The notes under the pieces are model-generated. The model was not told where the DNA came from and did no database searches. It saw only the letters and a list, made by a program, of their open reading frames with translations. Below, piece after piece: positions 7,810 to 17,129 of a DNA stretch of 64,000 bases. The position numbers and the translations under genes were made by a program. This DNA is from a virus. The stretch spans positions 85,873 to 149,872 of IMG/VR virus record IMGVR_UViG_3300026078_000019. The stretch is one strand, 5' to 3'. Every line of letters begins with the position of its first letter. Position 1 is the stretch's first letter.

Positions 7810-10800
7810 ATGTCGAACAACGACACGAAAGTCTTTCTCCAGGACGCCATCACCCGGTACGACCCGACCATCGATCTGAGCGATGGATCGAGGGCGGATC
7901 AGGAGCTGGTGCAGCCGATTCTTCAGCGCATCGGCCTCGATCCGTTCGACGATGATATCTCGACGTTCGTCGTCGAGCGCGTACGGCAGGCCTTCCCCAA
8001 CCTCGCCATCACCGAGGCCGACGAGCTGACCGACACCGTCATCGACCCGATGCGCGTGCTCGTGGAGCCGCTCGTTCGAGAGATCAAGTTGGTGAAGCTC
8101 CGCAGCTCTTTGCGGAACATCAGCAGCCTCGCCGACGATGAAGTCGACTCGCTGCTGGGCAACTTCTTCTTCTCTCGCCTCAGCGGCGGATACGCCGTGG
8201 GCGTCGTTCGCATCTACTTCTCGACCCCGCAGACGCTCAGCGTGACGCAGACGAATCCCGCCACGACGCGGAGCGGTCTCCGCTTCATGCCGTCTCGTCC
8301 CCAGGCGATCACGTCCGACGAGATGCTGCTGAACCGCGAGGGATCGGAGTTCTACTTCGACGTCAACTACACGGCGGAGCAGCGCGGAGACCAGTACAAC
8401 ATCGATCCGGCGACGATCACGTCGGTCGCCAACCTGCCCACGGCTACGCGCGTCAAAAACGCGCGGCGGTTCCGCGGTGGCGTCACGCGCGAGGACAGCC
8501 TCGATGCCGCCGCCAGAGCCGACTCCAGTCTCAGCGACAAGACCCTCACGATCGAGCGAGGTATCACCACCACGCTGACCGAGGCGTTCCCCGACATCAA
8601 GACCCTCTTTTCGATCGGGTTCCGCGATCCTGAGATGTCGCGCGATGTCATCAAGGGCGGAAGCCTCGGCCCGATCCCGGACCCCGACACCGACGGCAAT
8701 CTCTTCGGAGACGGTACCGCCGAGGACGATCTGGACGGAGACTTGACCACTCCGATCCTCAGCGCACCGACCGGCAGCTTCATCTCCCGTCTCGGGGCCG
8801 CCTCCACTGAACCCGAGGGATGGTTCGTCACGGTGACTTACCGCGAAGGGCTCGCGAACACCCTCGTCGTCAAGGACGTGCAGGTTCTGGAGGTCATCAG
8901 CGCTACGGAGATCAGGATCGATCTGGAGATGCCCGTGACCACGCCGGCCACCGCCGTCGTCTGGGCGCTTCGCGAACGCCGGCTCACGATCTCGAACATC
9001 CCGGGTGGCATCACCCTCCCCGATACTGCCGACGGGACGCTGGAGATCCGAAAGGATGAAGTTCACATCGGCGGGAAGACCGACATCTACATCGCAGGGG
9101 AGACCGACGTCTCTACGGCGCAGATCGAAAGCCTTACCGACCAGAACCCGTCGTCCAAGGGACAGAACGCTCAGACCCAGGCGACCGATCTCGTCATTCT
9201 CAACGATGTCGCCGTCGCGGAGGATGTACAGCCGACGTACAGCCTCGTGCTCGAAGAAGGTGTCGACGTCGGCAGTTACCGCATCTTGGAGATCACGTCA
9301 GTCACCGGCGTGTCTCCGAACATCCACGTCACGGTGCGCCTCGATACAACGATGACGGGCACCCAGGGCTCGTTGGCGTGGCGCGTGGTCGATGAGATCG
9401 ACGTCGAACTGACCGACCCGAAGGACATCAAGGTCGAGGGCGATGACCTCGTAACCGCGGCAGGCAACGTCGTCGTGACCACGGCGAGTGCGACGAACTT
9501 CATCGACGCAAACATCCAGCACGGAGACATCCTGGAGATCTTCGGGGAGTTCGGCGGAGAGTTCACGGTCGACGAGGTCAGCGCGGTCAGCCTGAAGCTC
9601 ACCGCTGCTCCTACGCGCACTCTCACGGTGGCGGCGTATCGGATCTTCCGTAGGTCCGAGGCCGTGCAGACGCCGGTGGTTCGCGTCAGCTCTCTGGAAC
9701 TGCTGGACAGCACGGGCGCCCCGAGCGGCACCACGATCCCGTACCGCGATCCCGTCCTTGCGCTCAGCAACTCGTTCCAGAACGAGGGCTCCGGTTTCGC
9801 GTTCGAGGACATCGCGGTCGTGGGACTCGTCAGCTTCGGCACTCCGACCGGCGTGACGGGCTTCCCGGTCGGCGGGCTCACGATCCACTGGGAGGCCTAC
9901 AACCCGGATACGATCTGGCTCGGAGTCTTGAACGCGGCGACTTTCACTTTCAGCGTGTCGCCCTTCAACAAGACCGCGGCGCAGGTGGCGGCTGATCTGA
10001 ATGCCGATCCCACGCTGGATCTGATGGGCATCAAGGCCCGCGTCATCACGAAGCTCGGGAAGGAGTACGTCGGCATCGTGTCGACGCTTCACGTCCGGTT
10101 CGTCAGCGGTTCCGCCCTTGGTCTTTCCACCTGGCTGCCAGGGTACTCGAACGCGATCATCCGAAGCGTGAACGAAAGCTTCACCGACTCCAACGTGCTG
10201 GCTGGCGATCTCGTGGAGGTCATCGAAGGCACGAGCGCTGGCATCCAGTCTCGGGTGATCGCTGGGCCGTTCGTCTCGTCGGCCTTCTTCGATACGGCGA
10301 TCTGTGGAAGCGGCCCGATGGGACCTGAGGACACGAGCGGTACCGCGCAGCTCTACAACAGCACGGTGTTCAACCCGGACGTGAATGTCCTGGTGAGGAT
10401 CGGAAAGCCGGCCGTGGGTTCGACGAGGGTCTACTTCCTCGCGCCGACGAGCGCGGAGTTCGACTACCGCACGACGCGGTTCGTCGACTCCACTACGACC
10501 GCAGAGCTGACTTTCCGGCCCGATCCAGAGAACACGCGTGTGGTGCGTCCACCTCCGCCGACCACCGCTCTTCCGAACACAGGTACGACGACGGCGGGTC
10601 CGAGTCTTCTCACCGATCCTTCGGCGAACTTCCTGCTGTACAACATCCAGCGCGGTGATCTTCTGGACGTCTTGTACGTCCCGATCATCGGCACCTCTCC
10701 GCTTCCGCCCTCGGGCAACATCGCGTTCACCGGGCTGAACAACACGCTTCGCCTCCGTCTCGACACAGACCCGTTCATCACGATCAGCTTTCCGTTCCCG

Positions 10801-11847
10801 ATGCCGCGTCAGAACGTGGTCGACTTCATCAACGCGCAGGTGGGCGAGGATGTCGCGTCACTCGACGGAAGCGGTGCTCTCAAGCTTCAGTCGAGCCGTC
10901 GCATCGAGCTGGATCCCAGCTCGACCGCCATCACGCACGGCTCCAACCCGTTGTTCTTCGCCGGACTGACGTCGTTCAACAGCGATCACCCGGACAAAGG
11001 GACGTACATCATCGTCACGGTGACGGAGACGGCGCTCACGCTCAGCTCGATGACGAATCGTCAGTTCTCGGTCACTCAGGCGAATACGTCGTATCGCATC
11101 CGGCGCTACGTCCAGCGGATCTCTCCGACCGAGATGAACCAGAACCTGGAGTCCTCCGGTCTCTACTTCTTCGACGTGCAGATGCTCTCGATGGGCCCCG
11201 GAGACATCTACAACATCAGCGCGGGGGACTCGCTTCGCGTCACAGGCGTTCGCTCCGACGGCTACCGACTGATGGTGGAGAACAACATCCTCACCTTCAG
11301 CCGAGCCGAGGTCCTGAACGCACAGCTCAGTCGGAGCATCATCCTCGTCGGCAGCCCGGACGATCCGTCGCAGGCCGTTCAGCTCAGTCAGCAGAACTTG
11401 CAGGTGACGTATGATCGAAGTCAGCTCACCGACGACGTGCAGAGCTTCTCCGATTCGCAGTTCCAGCGTGTGTTGTGCGAAGAGATCTTGGTGCGCCATC
11501 TCATGCCGCACTACGTTTCGATGGTGTGGAGCTACGCGGGCGGCGCGGCAGAGTCGGAAATGAAGTCGGCGATGAACAGCACCCTCGATGCGGTGGAGCC
11601 CAACACGCAGCTCGAAGTGTCTGATCTGACCGATGTGCTGCGCAAGAACGGCGCGACGTCGGTGTTCACCCCCGACGCTTCGGTTCCGAACGGACGAACC
11701 GCTCCGTTCTTCGTCGTGGTGCACCACGACGTAGATCGAAGCATCAGCGCTCAGATCGTCAAGGACTACGTGCAGACGGTGCGTACGCAGCGCTACATCC
11801 CGGACGCCATCACCCTCAAGCGGATCTCGACCGGCGGTATCCGCTAG
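7810..11847 (+). CDS. Giant baseplate J-like wedge protein (1345 aa)
   Basis: The N-terminal about 300 residues match the baseplate J layout: D-D-E-V-D-S-L-L-G-N-F-F (about 115-126), a beta strand, an R-S-G-L-R-F step, later FYFDVNYTAEQRGDQYNI and RFRGGVTREDSLDAAARA. In this family these segments form the ring-making wedge. The C-terminal about 120 residues (ILVRHLMPHYVSMVWSYAGG...VVVHHDVDRSISAQIVKDYV) are also typical of J/gp6 ends. The middle 800 residues hold an extra series of small beta domains with repeated G-D-I/L-L-E/D-V motifs. Most J proteins are 300-650 residues, so this one is greatly expanded. Its last 4 nt overlap the converging gene at 11844. Confidence 0.85.
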   Translation: MSNNDTKVFLQDAITRYDPTIDLSDGSRADQELVQPILQRIGLDPFDDDISTFVVERVRQAFPNLAITEADELTDTVIDPMRVLVEPLVREIKLVKLRSSLRNISSLADDEVDSLLGNFFFSRLSGGYAVGVVRIYFSTPQTLSVTQTNPATTRSGLRFMPSRPQAITSDEMLLNREGSEFYFDVNYTAEQRGDQYNIDPATITSVANLPTATRVKNARRFRGGVTREDSLDAAARADSSLSDKTLTIERGITTTLTEAFPDIKTLFSIGFRDPEMSRDVIKGGSLGPIPDPDTDGNLFGDGTAEDDLDGDLTTPILSAPTGSFISRLGAASTEPEGWFVTVTYREGLANTLVVKDVQVLEVISATEIRIDLEMPVTTPATAVVWALRERRLTISNIPGGITLPDTADGTLEIRKDEVHIGGKTDIYIAGETDVSTAQIESLTDQNPSSKGQNAQTQATDLVILNDVAVAEDVQPTYSLVLEEGVDVGSYRILEITSVTGVSPNIHVTVRLDTTMTGTQGSLAWRVVDEIDVELTDPKDIKVEGDDLVTAAGNVVVTTASATNFIDANIQHGDILEIFGEFGGEFTVDEVSAVSLKLTAAPTRTLTVAAYRIFRRSEAVQTPVVRVSSLELLDSTGAPSGTTIPYRDPVLALSNSFQNEGSGFAFEDIAVVGLVSFGTPTGVTGFPVGGLTIHWEAYNPDTIWLGVLNAATFTFSVSPFNKTAAQVAADLNADPTLDLMGIKARVITKLGKEYVGIVSTLHVRFVSGSALGLSTWLPGYSNAIIRSVNESFTDSNVLAGDLVEVIEGTSAGIQSRVIAGPFVSSAFFDTAICGSGPMGPEDTSGTAQLYNSTVFNPDVNVLVRIGKPAVGSTRVYFLAPTSAEFDYRTTRFVDSTTTAELTFRPDPENTRVVRPPPPTTALPNTGTTTAGPSLLTDPSANFLLYNIQRGDLLDVLYVPIIGTSPLPPSGNIAFTGLNNTLRLRLDTDPFITISFPFPMPRQNVVDFINAQVGEDVASLDGSGALKLQSSRRIELDPSSTAITHGSNPLFFAGLTSFNSDHPDKGTYIIVTVTETALTLSSMTNRQFSVTQANTSYRIRRYVQRISPTEMNQNLESSGLYFFDVQMLSMGPGDIYNISAGDSLRVTGVRSDGYRLMVENNILTFSRAEVLNAQLSRSIILVGSPDDPSQAVQLSQQNLQVTYDRSQLTDDVQSFSDSQFQRVLCEEILVRHLMPHYVSMVWSYAGGAAESEMKSAMNSTLDAVEPNTQLEVSDLTDVLRKNGATSVFTPDASVPNGRTAPFFVVVHHDVDRSISAQIVKDYVQTVRTQRYIPDAITLKRISTGGIR

Positions 11848-12161
11848 TCGTCATCGTCGTGTCGCTTCACGAACATCTCGGGGTCCGGCACCTTCCGCGG
11901 GTCTCCGGTGTTGATGACGATACCGGACACCGGATCGATCTCTGCTCCGCACTCCTGGCACGCGGCCAGGGTGCGGGGCAACGGATCATGCTCGCTGAAC
12001 GGCTTCGAGTGCAGGCGCGGCGCCATCGAGGTGTGGCAGCGCGGGCAGCTCATCGCCTTGATGCGCGCCATTCTTTCCTCGGCCAGCGGCGTCAGTTCGT
12101 CTTGGACTCCTTGGATCATCCGCTGCGCGGCCCCGGGCGGGAGTGGCTTGAACTTGGGCAT
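11844..12161 (-). CDS. Zinc-ribbon protein (105 aa)
   Basis: Two Cys pairs (C-P-R-C at about 39-42, C-Q-E-C at about 69-72) are spaced as in a zinc ribbon. The N-terminal part is helical; the C-terminus ends in four Asp. It is transcribed against the tail operon and diverges from the HNH gene. Its ATG lies exactly 6 nt after a minus-strand TAGGTT (12173-12168), so it too seems leaderless. It may be a regulator or an accessory gene. Function unknown. Confidence 0.7.
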   Translation of the reverse strand: MPKFKPLPPGAAQRMIQGVQDELTPLAEERMARIKAMSCPRCHTSMAPRLHSKPFSEHDPLPRTLAACQECGAEIDPVSGIVINTGDPRKVPDPEMFVKRHDDDD

Positions 12162-12165
12162 ACGG

Positions 12166-12178
12166 GTAACCTAGCACG
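12166..12178. promoter_or_regulatory. Symmetric divergent promoter, first copy of a 13-bp direct repeat
   Basis: The core TAACCTA gives TAACCT on the plus strand (6 nt before ATG 12179) and TAGGTT on the minus strand (6 nt before ATG 12161). GTAACCTAGCACG recurs with one mismatch at 12724-12736, just after the HNH gene. Confidence 0.6.
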
Positions 12179-12727
12179 ATGCTCAAGCAGTGTTCCAGGT
12201 GTCGTCGCCGTAAGAAGGCCTCCGAGTTCTATGCGGATCGCAGTAAGGGCGCGGGACTTTCGTCGCGATGTAAGGGCTGTCAGCGCATTGTCATGAGAGA
12301 AACTCGCAGACGTTGGGCGAGCCGGCCGTCGATCGTACCTCCATCAACAAAGAGATGTCCGCGGTGCAAGGAGACCAAACCTGCGCGGGACTTCTCTACG
12401 CGCCGAGGAAGGCCGGATGGGCTGGCCTTCTGCTGTAGATCATGTGAAGCGAAAACGCAGATCAAATATGCTCGAACCAAGGTTCTGCGCCGCCGTGGTT
12501 TGCGAGAAGAAGATCTTCTGGTTCTCCAAGTGAGGGCCAAAGGGAAATGCGAGATTTGTAAGACTCCGTTTGCTGACTTGAAGAAGGCACCAGCGATAGA
12601 TCACGACCACGAGACCAAGAAGGTGCGAGGGCTCCTCTGTCAGGAGTGCAACCTGGGACTGGGCAAGTTCTGCGACGATCCAGTGCGCGTGAAACGTGCG
12701 CTTGAGTACCTCGTCCAGCACAAGTAA
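12179..12727 (+). CDS. HNH endonuclease, endonuclease VII-like (182 aa)
   Basis: The N-terminus has two repeated zinc-finger-like units (C-S-R-C...C-K-G-C and C-P-R-C...C-R-S-C, about 5-35 and 60-90), each followed by a basic stretch. The C-terminal domain is the recombination endonuclease VII type: C-E-I-C, then I-D-H-D-H-E-T, then R-G-L-L-C-x-x-C-N-x-x-L-G. In this family the domain cleaves branched DNA or acts as a homing nuclease. The free-standing position in the tail operon and the flanking direct repeat favour a mobile homing-type gene. It looks less GC-rich than its neighbours. Confidence 0.85.
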   Translation: MLKQCSRCRRRKKASEFYADRSKGAGLSSRCKGCQRIVMRETRRRWASRPSIVPPSTKRCPRCKETKPARDFSTRRGRPDGLAFCCRSCEAKTQIKYARTKVLRRRGLREEDLLVLQVRAKGKCEICKTPFADLKKAPAIDHDHETKKVRGLLCQECNLGLGKFCDDPVRVKRALEYLVQHK

Positions 12728-12736
12728 CCTATCACG
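12724..12736 (+). repeat. Second copy of the 13-bp repeat flanking the HNH gene, with TAACCT promoter box
   Basis: GTAACCTATCACG matches 12166-12178 at 12 of 13 bases. The TAA stop codon of the HNH gene (12725-12727) is part of the repeat. TAACCT here lies 9 nt before the ATG at 12740, a weaker fit to the leaderless pattern. Confidence 0.65.
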
Positions 12737-12739
12737 CCG

Positions 12740-15700
12740 ATGGCGCTCCCCACTTCGCCGACCTGGAACATCGCGGACTTCAGCGGCCCCACCATGGGCA
12801 GCTTGCTCTCGCTTGGGCCCAGCGATCTGACCATCACTCCGGCAGTCTCGCCGTACTTCGCGTACAACGACAATCTGACGATCCTGACCGCGCGCTCGAA
12901 TGACGGGGCGCTTGCGATGCTGGACTTCCACGTCGCCATCTCGTCGCAGTTCACCATCGAGATCACGGCGAAGTTCCCCGAGATGCCCCACAACCTGGGT
13001 GACCTCGCAGACCGCCGGGCCGGCCTTACCGTCGCTGATGACGGTGGCCGTGGCATCTCGATCTACTTCGCCAAGACCGGCGTCGCGGTGAGCCGAGTAG
13101 ATGACTTCGGAAGCGTCACGGCGTTGCCGGATACCACCGACACGACCGAGGAGATCGCGACCGAGTTCCGTACCATTCGCATCGCCGTCGACTCCGGCCT
13201 GGGCCGTGCGTACGTCTTCATCGGAAACGGCACCGGGGTCACTCCCGAGATCCGGTACATCCTTCCGGTCGAGGAGACGCCCCCAAGCGTGACCGATCTC
13301 TTTCGCGTCTTCGTGAAGGGGCTCGTGGACGAGCCGTCGCAGGTGCAGATCGAGGCTCTTCGGCTATCCAGCACGCTCGTCATCCCGAACTTCCCGCCTA
13401 CGGCCAATGCCGGCCCAGATCGGGTGGCTCCGGTGGGTTCGGCGGTTCGCTTCGATGGACGCAGCAGCTTCGACGTCGAGGGCGCCCCGCTGACCTATGC
13501 CTGGACCGCCATCGATGCGCCCTTCGGTTCGCAGTACGCGGCCGAGAACAGCTCGGGCTCTACCGTCGATGATGGTGATGCCGACGGGTTCACGAACACG
13601 CTGAGCTTCACTGCGAACTCACTGCCGGCGTGGGTGGCTCCCGGGGACATCTTGCGCGTCGGCTCGACGTTTCATCCGATCGCAACGGTCAACAATGCCG
13701 GGGGCGTGCTGACCACCGAGGAAGAGACCATCCCGGACGATCTTGTGTCGACGCCCTTCCGTGTCATCGATCAGTCAGTGATCGTCGGTGCCGATACCGA
13801 GACGCCGTACATGCTGGCGGACGTGCAGGGCATCTTTCGCGTCTTCCTGGTCGTGAATGACGGTGTGTCGGACTCCGAGCCCAGCGAGGTCCTGGCGAAC
13901 ATCGTGGGGGCGCGTGCGCCGTTCGGCGTGGAGCCCGACGTCTCTCCGATCTGGAAGGCTCTCGGGGACGAATGGGGGCTCGTTCAGGGCAAAGAAGTCT
14001 TCGAAGAGGCGTGGCGCGGTATCGCCCAGGTGCTCTCCGGCCGTCTGCTGGAGGTGTGGCAGCATCACTACAACTACAGCATCCGTGATGCGCAGAAGAC
14101 CTTTCAGAGGAAGTGGGTGGCCTACCGCACTCTGATCACCGAGACACAGCCGGATGCGGTGTCGATCAGTCCCCGATACGGCATCGTGCCGGCGAGCTAT
14201 GCCTTCGAGACAGGCAACCCGCCGGTCACCGGGCTCACGCTCGACGTCGAGTATTTCGACGGCGTCGCGCCCACCAGCATCTCGACCGTCGTCGTGACTC
14301 TCACCGGCAACACCCTGGCGCAGATCATCACCGACCTGAACGCGGCACTGTCGTCGCTGCACATCTCGGCCTTCGGATACGCGACGCGGAAGGACGATCC
14401 CGTCTATCGTCTTCAGATCTCCGGAGGATCGACCACGGACGATGGAGATGGGGATGGTGTCACGGCTACGCTGAGCTTCCCGCCGAACTCGTTGCCCACG
14501 TGGGCAGGGGCCGGGACCACCCTCGTGCTGAACGGTGAGCGGTTTACGATCAATACTGTGAACAACCCCGGAGGCACCCTCACGATCACGGACGAGGCCC
14601 TGCCGGACGATCTTTCAAACGTTTCGTTCTTCGTCTACCGCATCGTTCGTCTGGGTCTTCGTGGCCAGCGAGGCTTCCGGATCAGCGGAGGCTCGGCTGC
14701 CGCGCTTCTCGGCTTCAGTGGCTCCTACAACTACTTGGAGGGCTCGAACGGTGCACTGGTCACAGACCGCAGCTACTACGCCGGTGACGGGATCTCCTTC
14801 CTCGAACAGGGCGTCACCCGCGGCGACCTACTCGTCACGAACAATGGTCAATCGTACGTCATCGATCGTGTACTTTCGGGTGTCGACGACCCCCTCGACG
14901 GACAGCGTCTGCTGTTGCTCGACCTGCTTCCCGCGGACGTCTCGGCAACCTGGGCGATTCCTTCGATCGTATCCAGCACCGTCGATTACGAGATCGAAGG
15001 CGCGTACCCGGGCGATCTCGTCAAGGCCGAGGTCTTCGATACGAGAAATAGTTCGACCTCCGACGTCCTGGGTCTCGTCGTGGCTCAAAAGGGCACGAAG
15101 CTCGCCGCAAACCTGACAGGGTTCTTCGGCGCGTTTACCGATGTCTCGCGGTACGAAATCCGCCTGCTGGGCGTGAAGCGGCGCAAGGCGCTGCCCATCT
15201 ACGCCGATACGATCAGCATTCCTCGGCTTCAGGACATCATCCCGCTTCACCAGTACGATGAGACCGGAGCAAAGATCGACGCCGCCCGCACGATCTGGTC
15301 GGAGAACGTCGACTACATCTTGGAGCCGTTCTACCGCGACATCGATTCCGCGCCGATTCCTCAGCTTCAGTTTCGGGATTCCGTGTTCATCGATCCCGAC
15401 CTGGAGCCGCCGGACATCCTGTGGGCGGAGCTGACCGTGTTCTCGAACGACGGAAACGTGGAGGACCTGTTCGGTCGTCTCGTTGGCTTCATGCGTGACG
15501 ACGCGTCGCTACTGCCGCCAGACTTCAACTACGTCAGCGGCGTTGCTGGCCTGATGTACGCGCAACAGAAGGGTCCGACGGTCTTCGCTACGAAGGTTGG
15601 CGCCCAGATCTTGTTCGGTCAGCCGTTCGCGGAAGCCGCCGGTACGGTCGAAGAGATCCGTGATGACTACTCGCCGTCCCAGGGCCGCATGTTGATTCGT

Positions 15701-16477
15701 GACGACTCGGGCATCCCGAACGTGCAGTCGGAGATCGTGCGGACCTACTACTACAAGAAGGATCCGCTCGACCTCAGTGCGATCAGTGGCCTCGCCGACA
15801 ACGTCGATCCTTCCATCACTCCGGCTCGGCCGTGGCAGGTGGGCGACCACGTTCCGCAGTTCGCTCCGCTGGGCGCGGGTGTCGACCTCATCGACATGTA
15901 CAACGACCCGAAGTGGTACATCCCGTACGTTCGTTCGGGGCTGATGACCGAGATCGAGAAGTTCCACACCTTCTTGGTGCGCTTCGACCTCGACCTGGTT
16001 TCGCTGTCGAACCTCAGCCTGCTCTTCAGCTTCATCACGCGCGTGAAGCCGACCTACACGCATCATCTGCTGGTGGGCCTGAAGCAACTCAACGAGGACA
16101 TCGACATCGAAGACGACCTGGGGATGACGCTCGTCATGAACGAGTTCGACAGCCTGTGCGGATCCGGCCGAACGTTCATGTACGACGACTATCGGGGCGA
16201 TGGTACGATCTGGTCGTTGTTCGACGACGGCATCACGCACTACGACAGTATCGTCGACTGCCCGCTCGACATCATCACGTTCGTCCTGACCATCGACTGG
16301 CCCGGCGGAGTCATCACGTACGACTCGATCTTCTTCATGGACACCTTGGTTACCGACGTTTCGGGCACCCTCGGGTCTCCGGGGTCCACCTTCTCGCCCA
16401 CCTATGATATGAATCTTCCTGCGGGCACCTATAGCGTCACCGCAGTGATCAAGGGCGCAGGAGTCATCCCCCCATGA
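12740..16477 (+). CDS. Very large multidomain tail protein with PKD-like domain (1245 aa)
   Basis: Residues about 1-220 are beta-rich and resemble a concanavalin/LamG-type domain. About 220-390 is a PKD/K319-like domain (PPTANAGPDRVAPVGSAVRF, DVEGAPLTYAWTAID, later FRVFLVVNDGVSDSEPSEV). It is interrupted at about 274-345 by an extra unit. A homologous unit recurs at about 563-640; the two share S-T-x-D-D-G-D-x-D-G, L-S-F-x-x-N-S-L-P and P-D-D-L. From about 400 on, helical and beta segments (WKALGDEWGLVQGKEVFEEAW) alternate. The C-terminus may be a head-binding or baseplate anchor. Domain content suggests a tail fibre or baseplate-associated adhesin. Confidence 0.75.
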   Translation: MALPTSPTWNIADFSGPTMGSLLSLGPSDLTITPAVSPYFAYNDNLTILTARSNDGALAMLDFHVAISSQFTIEITAKFPEMPHNLGDLADRRAGLTVADDGGRGISIYFAKTGVAVSRVDDFGSVTALPDTTDTTEEIATEFRTIRIAVDSGLGRAYVFIGNGTGVTPEIRYILPVEETPPSVTDLFRVFVKGLVDEPSQVQIEALRLSSTLVIPNFPPTANAGPDRVAPVGSAVRFDGRSSFDVEGAPLTYAWTAIDAPFGSQYAAENSSGSTVDDGDADGFTNTLSFTANSLPAWVAPGDILRVGSTFHPIATVNNAGGVLTTEEETIPDDLVSTPFRVIDQSVIVGADTETPYMLADVQGIFRVFLVVNDGVSDSEPSEVLANIVGARAPFGVEPDVSPIWKALGDEWGLVQGKEVFEEAWRGIAQVLSGRLLEVWQHHYNYSIRDAQKTFQRKWVAYRTLITETQPDAVSISPRYGIVPASYAFETGNPPVTGLTLDVEYFDGVAPTSISTVVVTLTGNTLAQIITDLNAALSSLHISAFGYATRKDDPVYRLQISGGSTTDDGDGDGVTATLSFPPNSLPTWAGAGTTLVLNGERFTINTVNNPGGTLTITDEALPDDLSNVSFFVYRIVRLGLRGQRGFRISGGSAAALLGFSGSYNYLEGSNGALVTDRSYYAGDGISFLEQGVTRGDLLVTNNGQSYVIDRVLSGVDDPLDGQRLLLLDLLPADVSATWAIPSIVSSTVDYEIEGAYPGDLVKAEVFDTRNSSTSDVLGLVVAQKGTKLAANLTGFFGAFTDVSRYEIRLLGVKRRKALPIYADTISIPRLQDIIPLHQYDETGAKIDAARTIWSENVDYILEPFYRDIDSAPIPQLQFRDSVFIDPDLEPPDILWAELTVFSNDGNVEDLFGRLVGFMRDDASLLPPDFNYVSGVAGLMYAQQKGPTVFATKVGAQILFGQPFAEAAGTVEEIRDDYSPSQGRMLIRDDSGIPNVQSEIVRTYYYKKDPLDLSAISGLADNVDPSITPARPWQVGDHVPQFAPLGAGVDLIDMYNDPKWYIPYVRSGLMTEIEKFHTFLVRFDLDLVSLSNLSLLFSFITRVKPTYTHHLLVGLKQLNEDIDIEDDLGMTLVMNEFDSLCGSGRTFMYDDYRGDGTIWSLFDDGITHYDSIVDCPLDIITFVLTIDWPGGVITYDSIFFMDTLVTDVSGTLGSPGSTFSPTYDMNLPAGTYSVTAVIKGAGVIPP

Positions 16478-17115
16478 GAATCGCCGAAGAACTCGAAGTG
16501 AAGTGGAACCTGGAGATCGACCTGTTCGAGCGCGGGAAGCGCCGGCTGTGGCATCAGCGACAGCACAACATCGTCGTGAACACCGGGCGCCAGATGATCT
16601 GCGAGGTCATTACTCCATCGAGCCTCGGGCCGAGCAGTTTCACCCGTACTCAGGACACCGTCGTCCGGTACATCGGCTTCGGCATCGGCGGCACCCGCCA
16701 GAACAACCCGGCGGCGGCATCGGCTCCGTACTCCAGCTCGTACCCCACCGGCTACGGCGGGACGAACGCGCAGACGGATACCGACGTCACGGTGAGCCGC
16801 CTGGAGCGTCCGGTTGCGGTGACCGCAGATCCGATCTGGATGCAGCAGATCTCGACTCCCGGCACCTTCCCCACGGCCACCGCGACGCGCTTCATCGCGG
16901 TGTTCGGCCAGACCGACATCAACTTCGGCGGCTTCACTTCGGTGCCGCTGTCGGAGATCGCGCTGTACAAGAGCAGCGCCGATCCCACGCTTCCCAACGG
17001 ATCTGCGGGCGCGTACCCGGGCGCGGGCGGCCATACCATGGCCTACGACACGTTCGACACCATCTCGAAGACCGGCCTCTTCTCGATCGAAGTGCGCTGG
17101 GAGTTCCGCCTCTGA
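16474..17115 (+). CDS. Tail or fibre-associated structural protein (213 aa)
   Basis: The ATG overlaps the previous stop (ATGA) with an AGGAG Shine-Dalgarno. The N-terminus is charged (ELEVKWNLEIDLFERGKRRL). A Gly-rich centre (YIGFGIGGTRQNNPAAASAP) precedes a beta-rich C-terminal half (LFSIEVRWEFRL). Layout and position between two large tail proteins point to a virion protein, possibly a fibre connector. No specific family named. Confidence 0.7.
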   Translation: MRIAEELEVKWNLEIDLFERGKRRLWHQRQHNIVVNTGRQMICEVITPSSLGPSSFTRTQDTVVRYIGFGIGGTRQNNPAAASAPYSSSYPTGYGGTNAQTDTDVTVSRLERPVAVTADPIWMQQISTPGTFPTATATRFIAVFGQTDINFGGFTSVPLSEIALYKSSADPTLPNGSAGAYPGAGGHTMAYDTFDTISKTGLFSIEVRWEFRL

Positions 17116-17129
17116 TCACGGAGTGAGAC

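Noticed and set aside
7687-9066. 459-codon minus-strand frame opposite the baseplate J-like gene
   Set aside because: Opposite clear J-family motifs; Arg/Asp/Gly-rich shadow.
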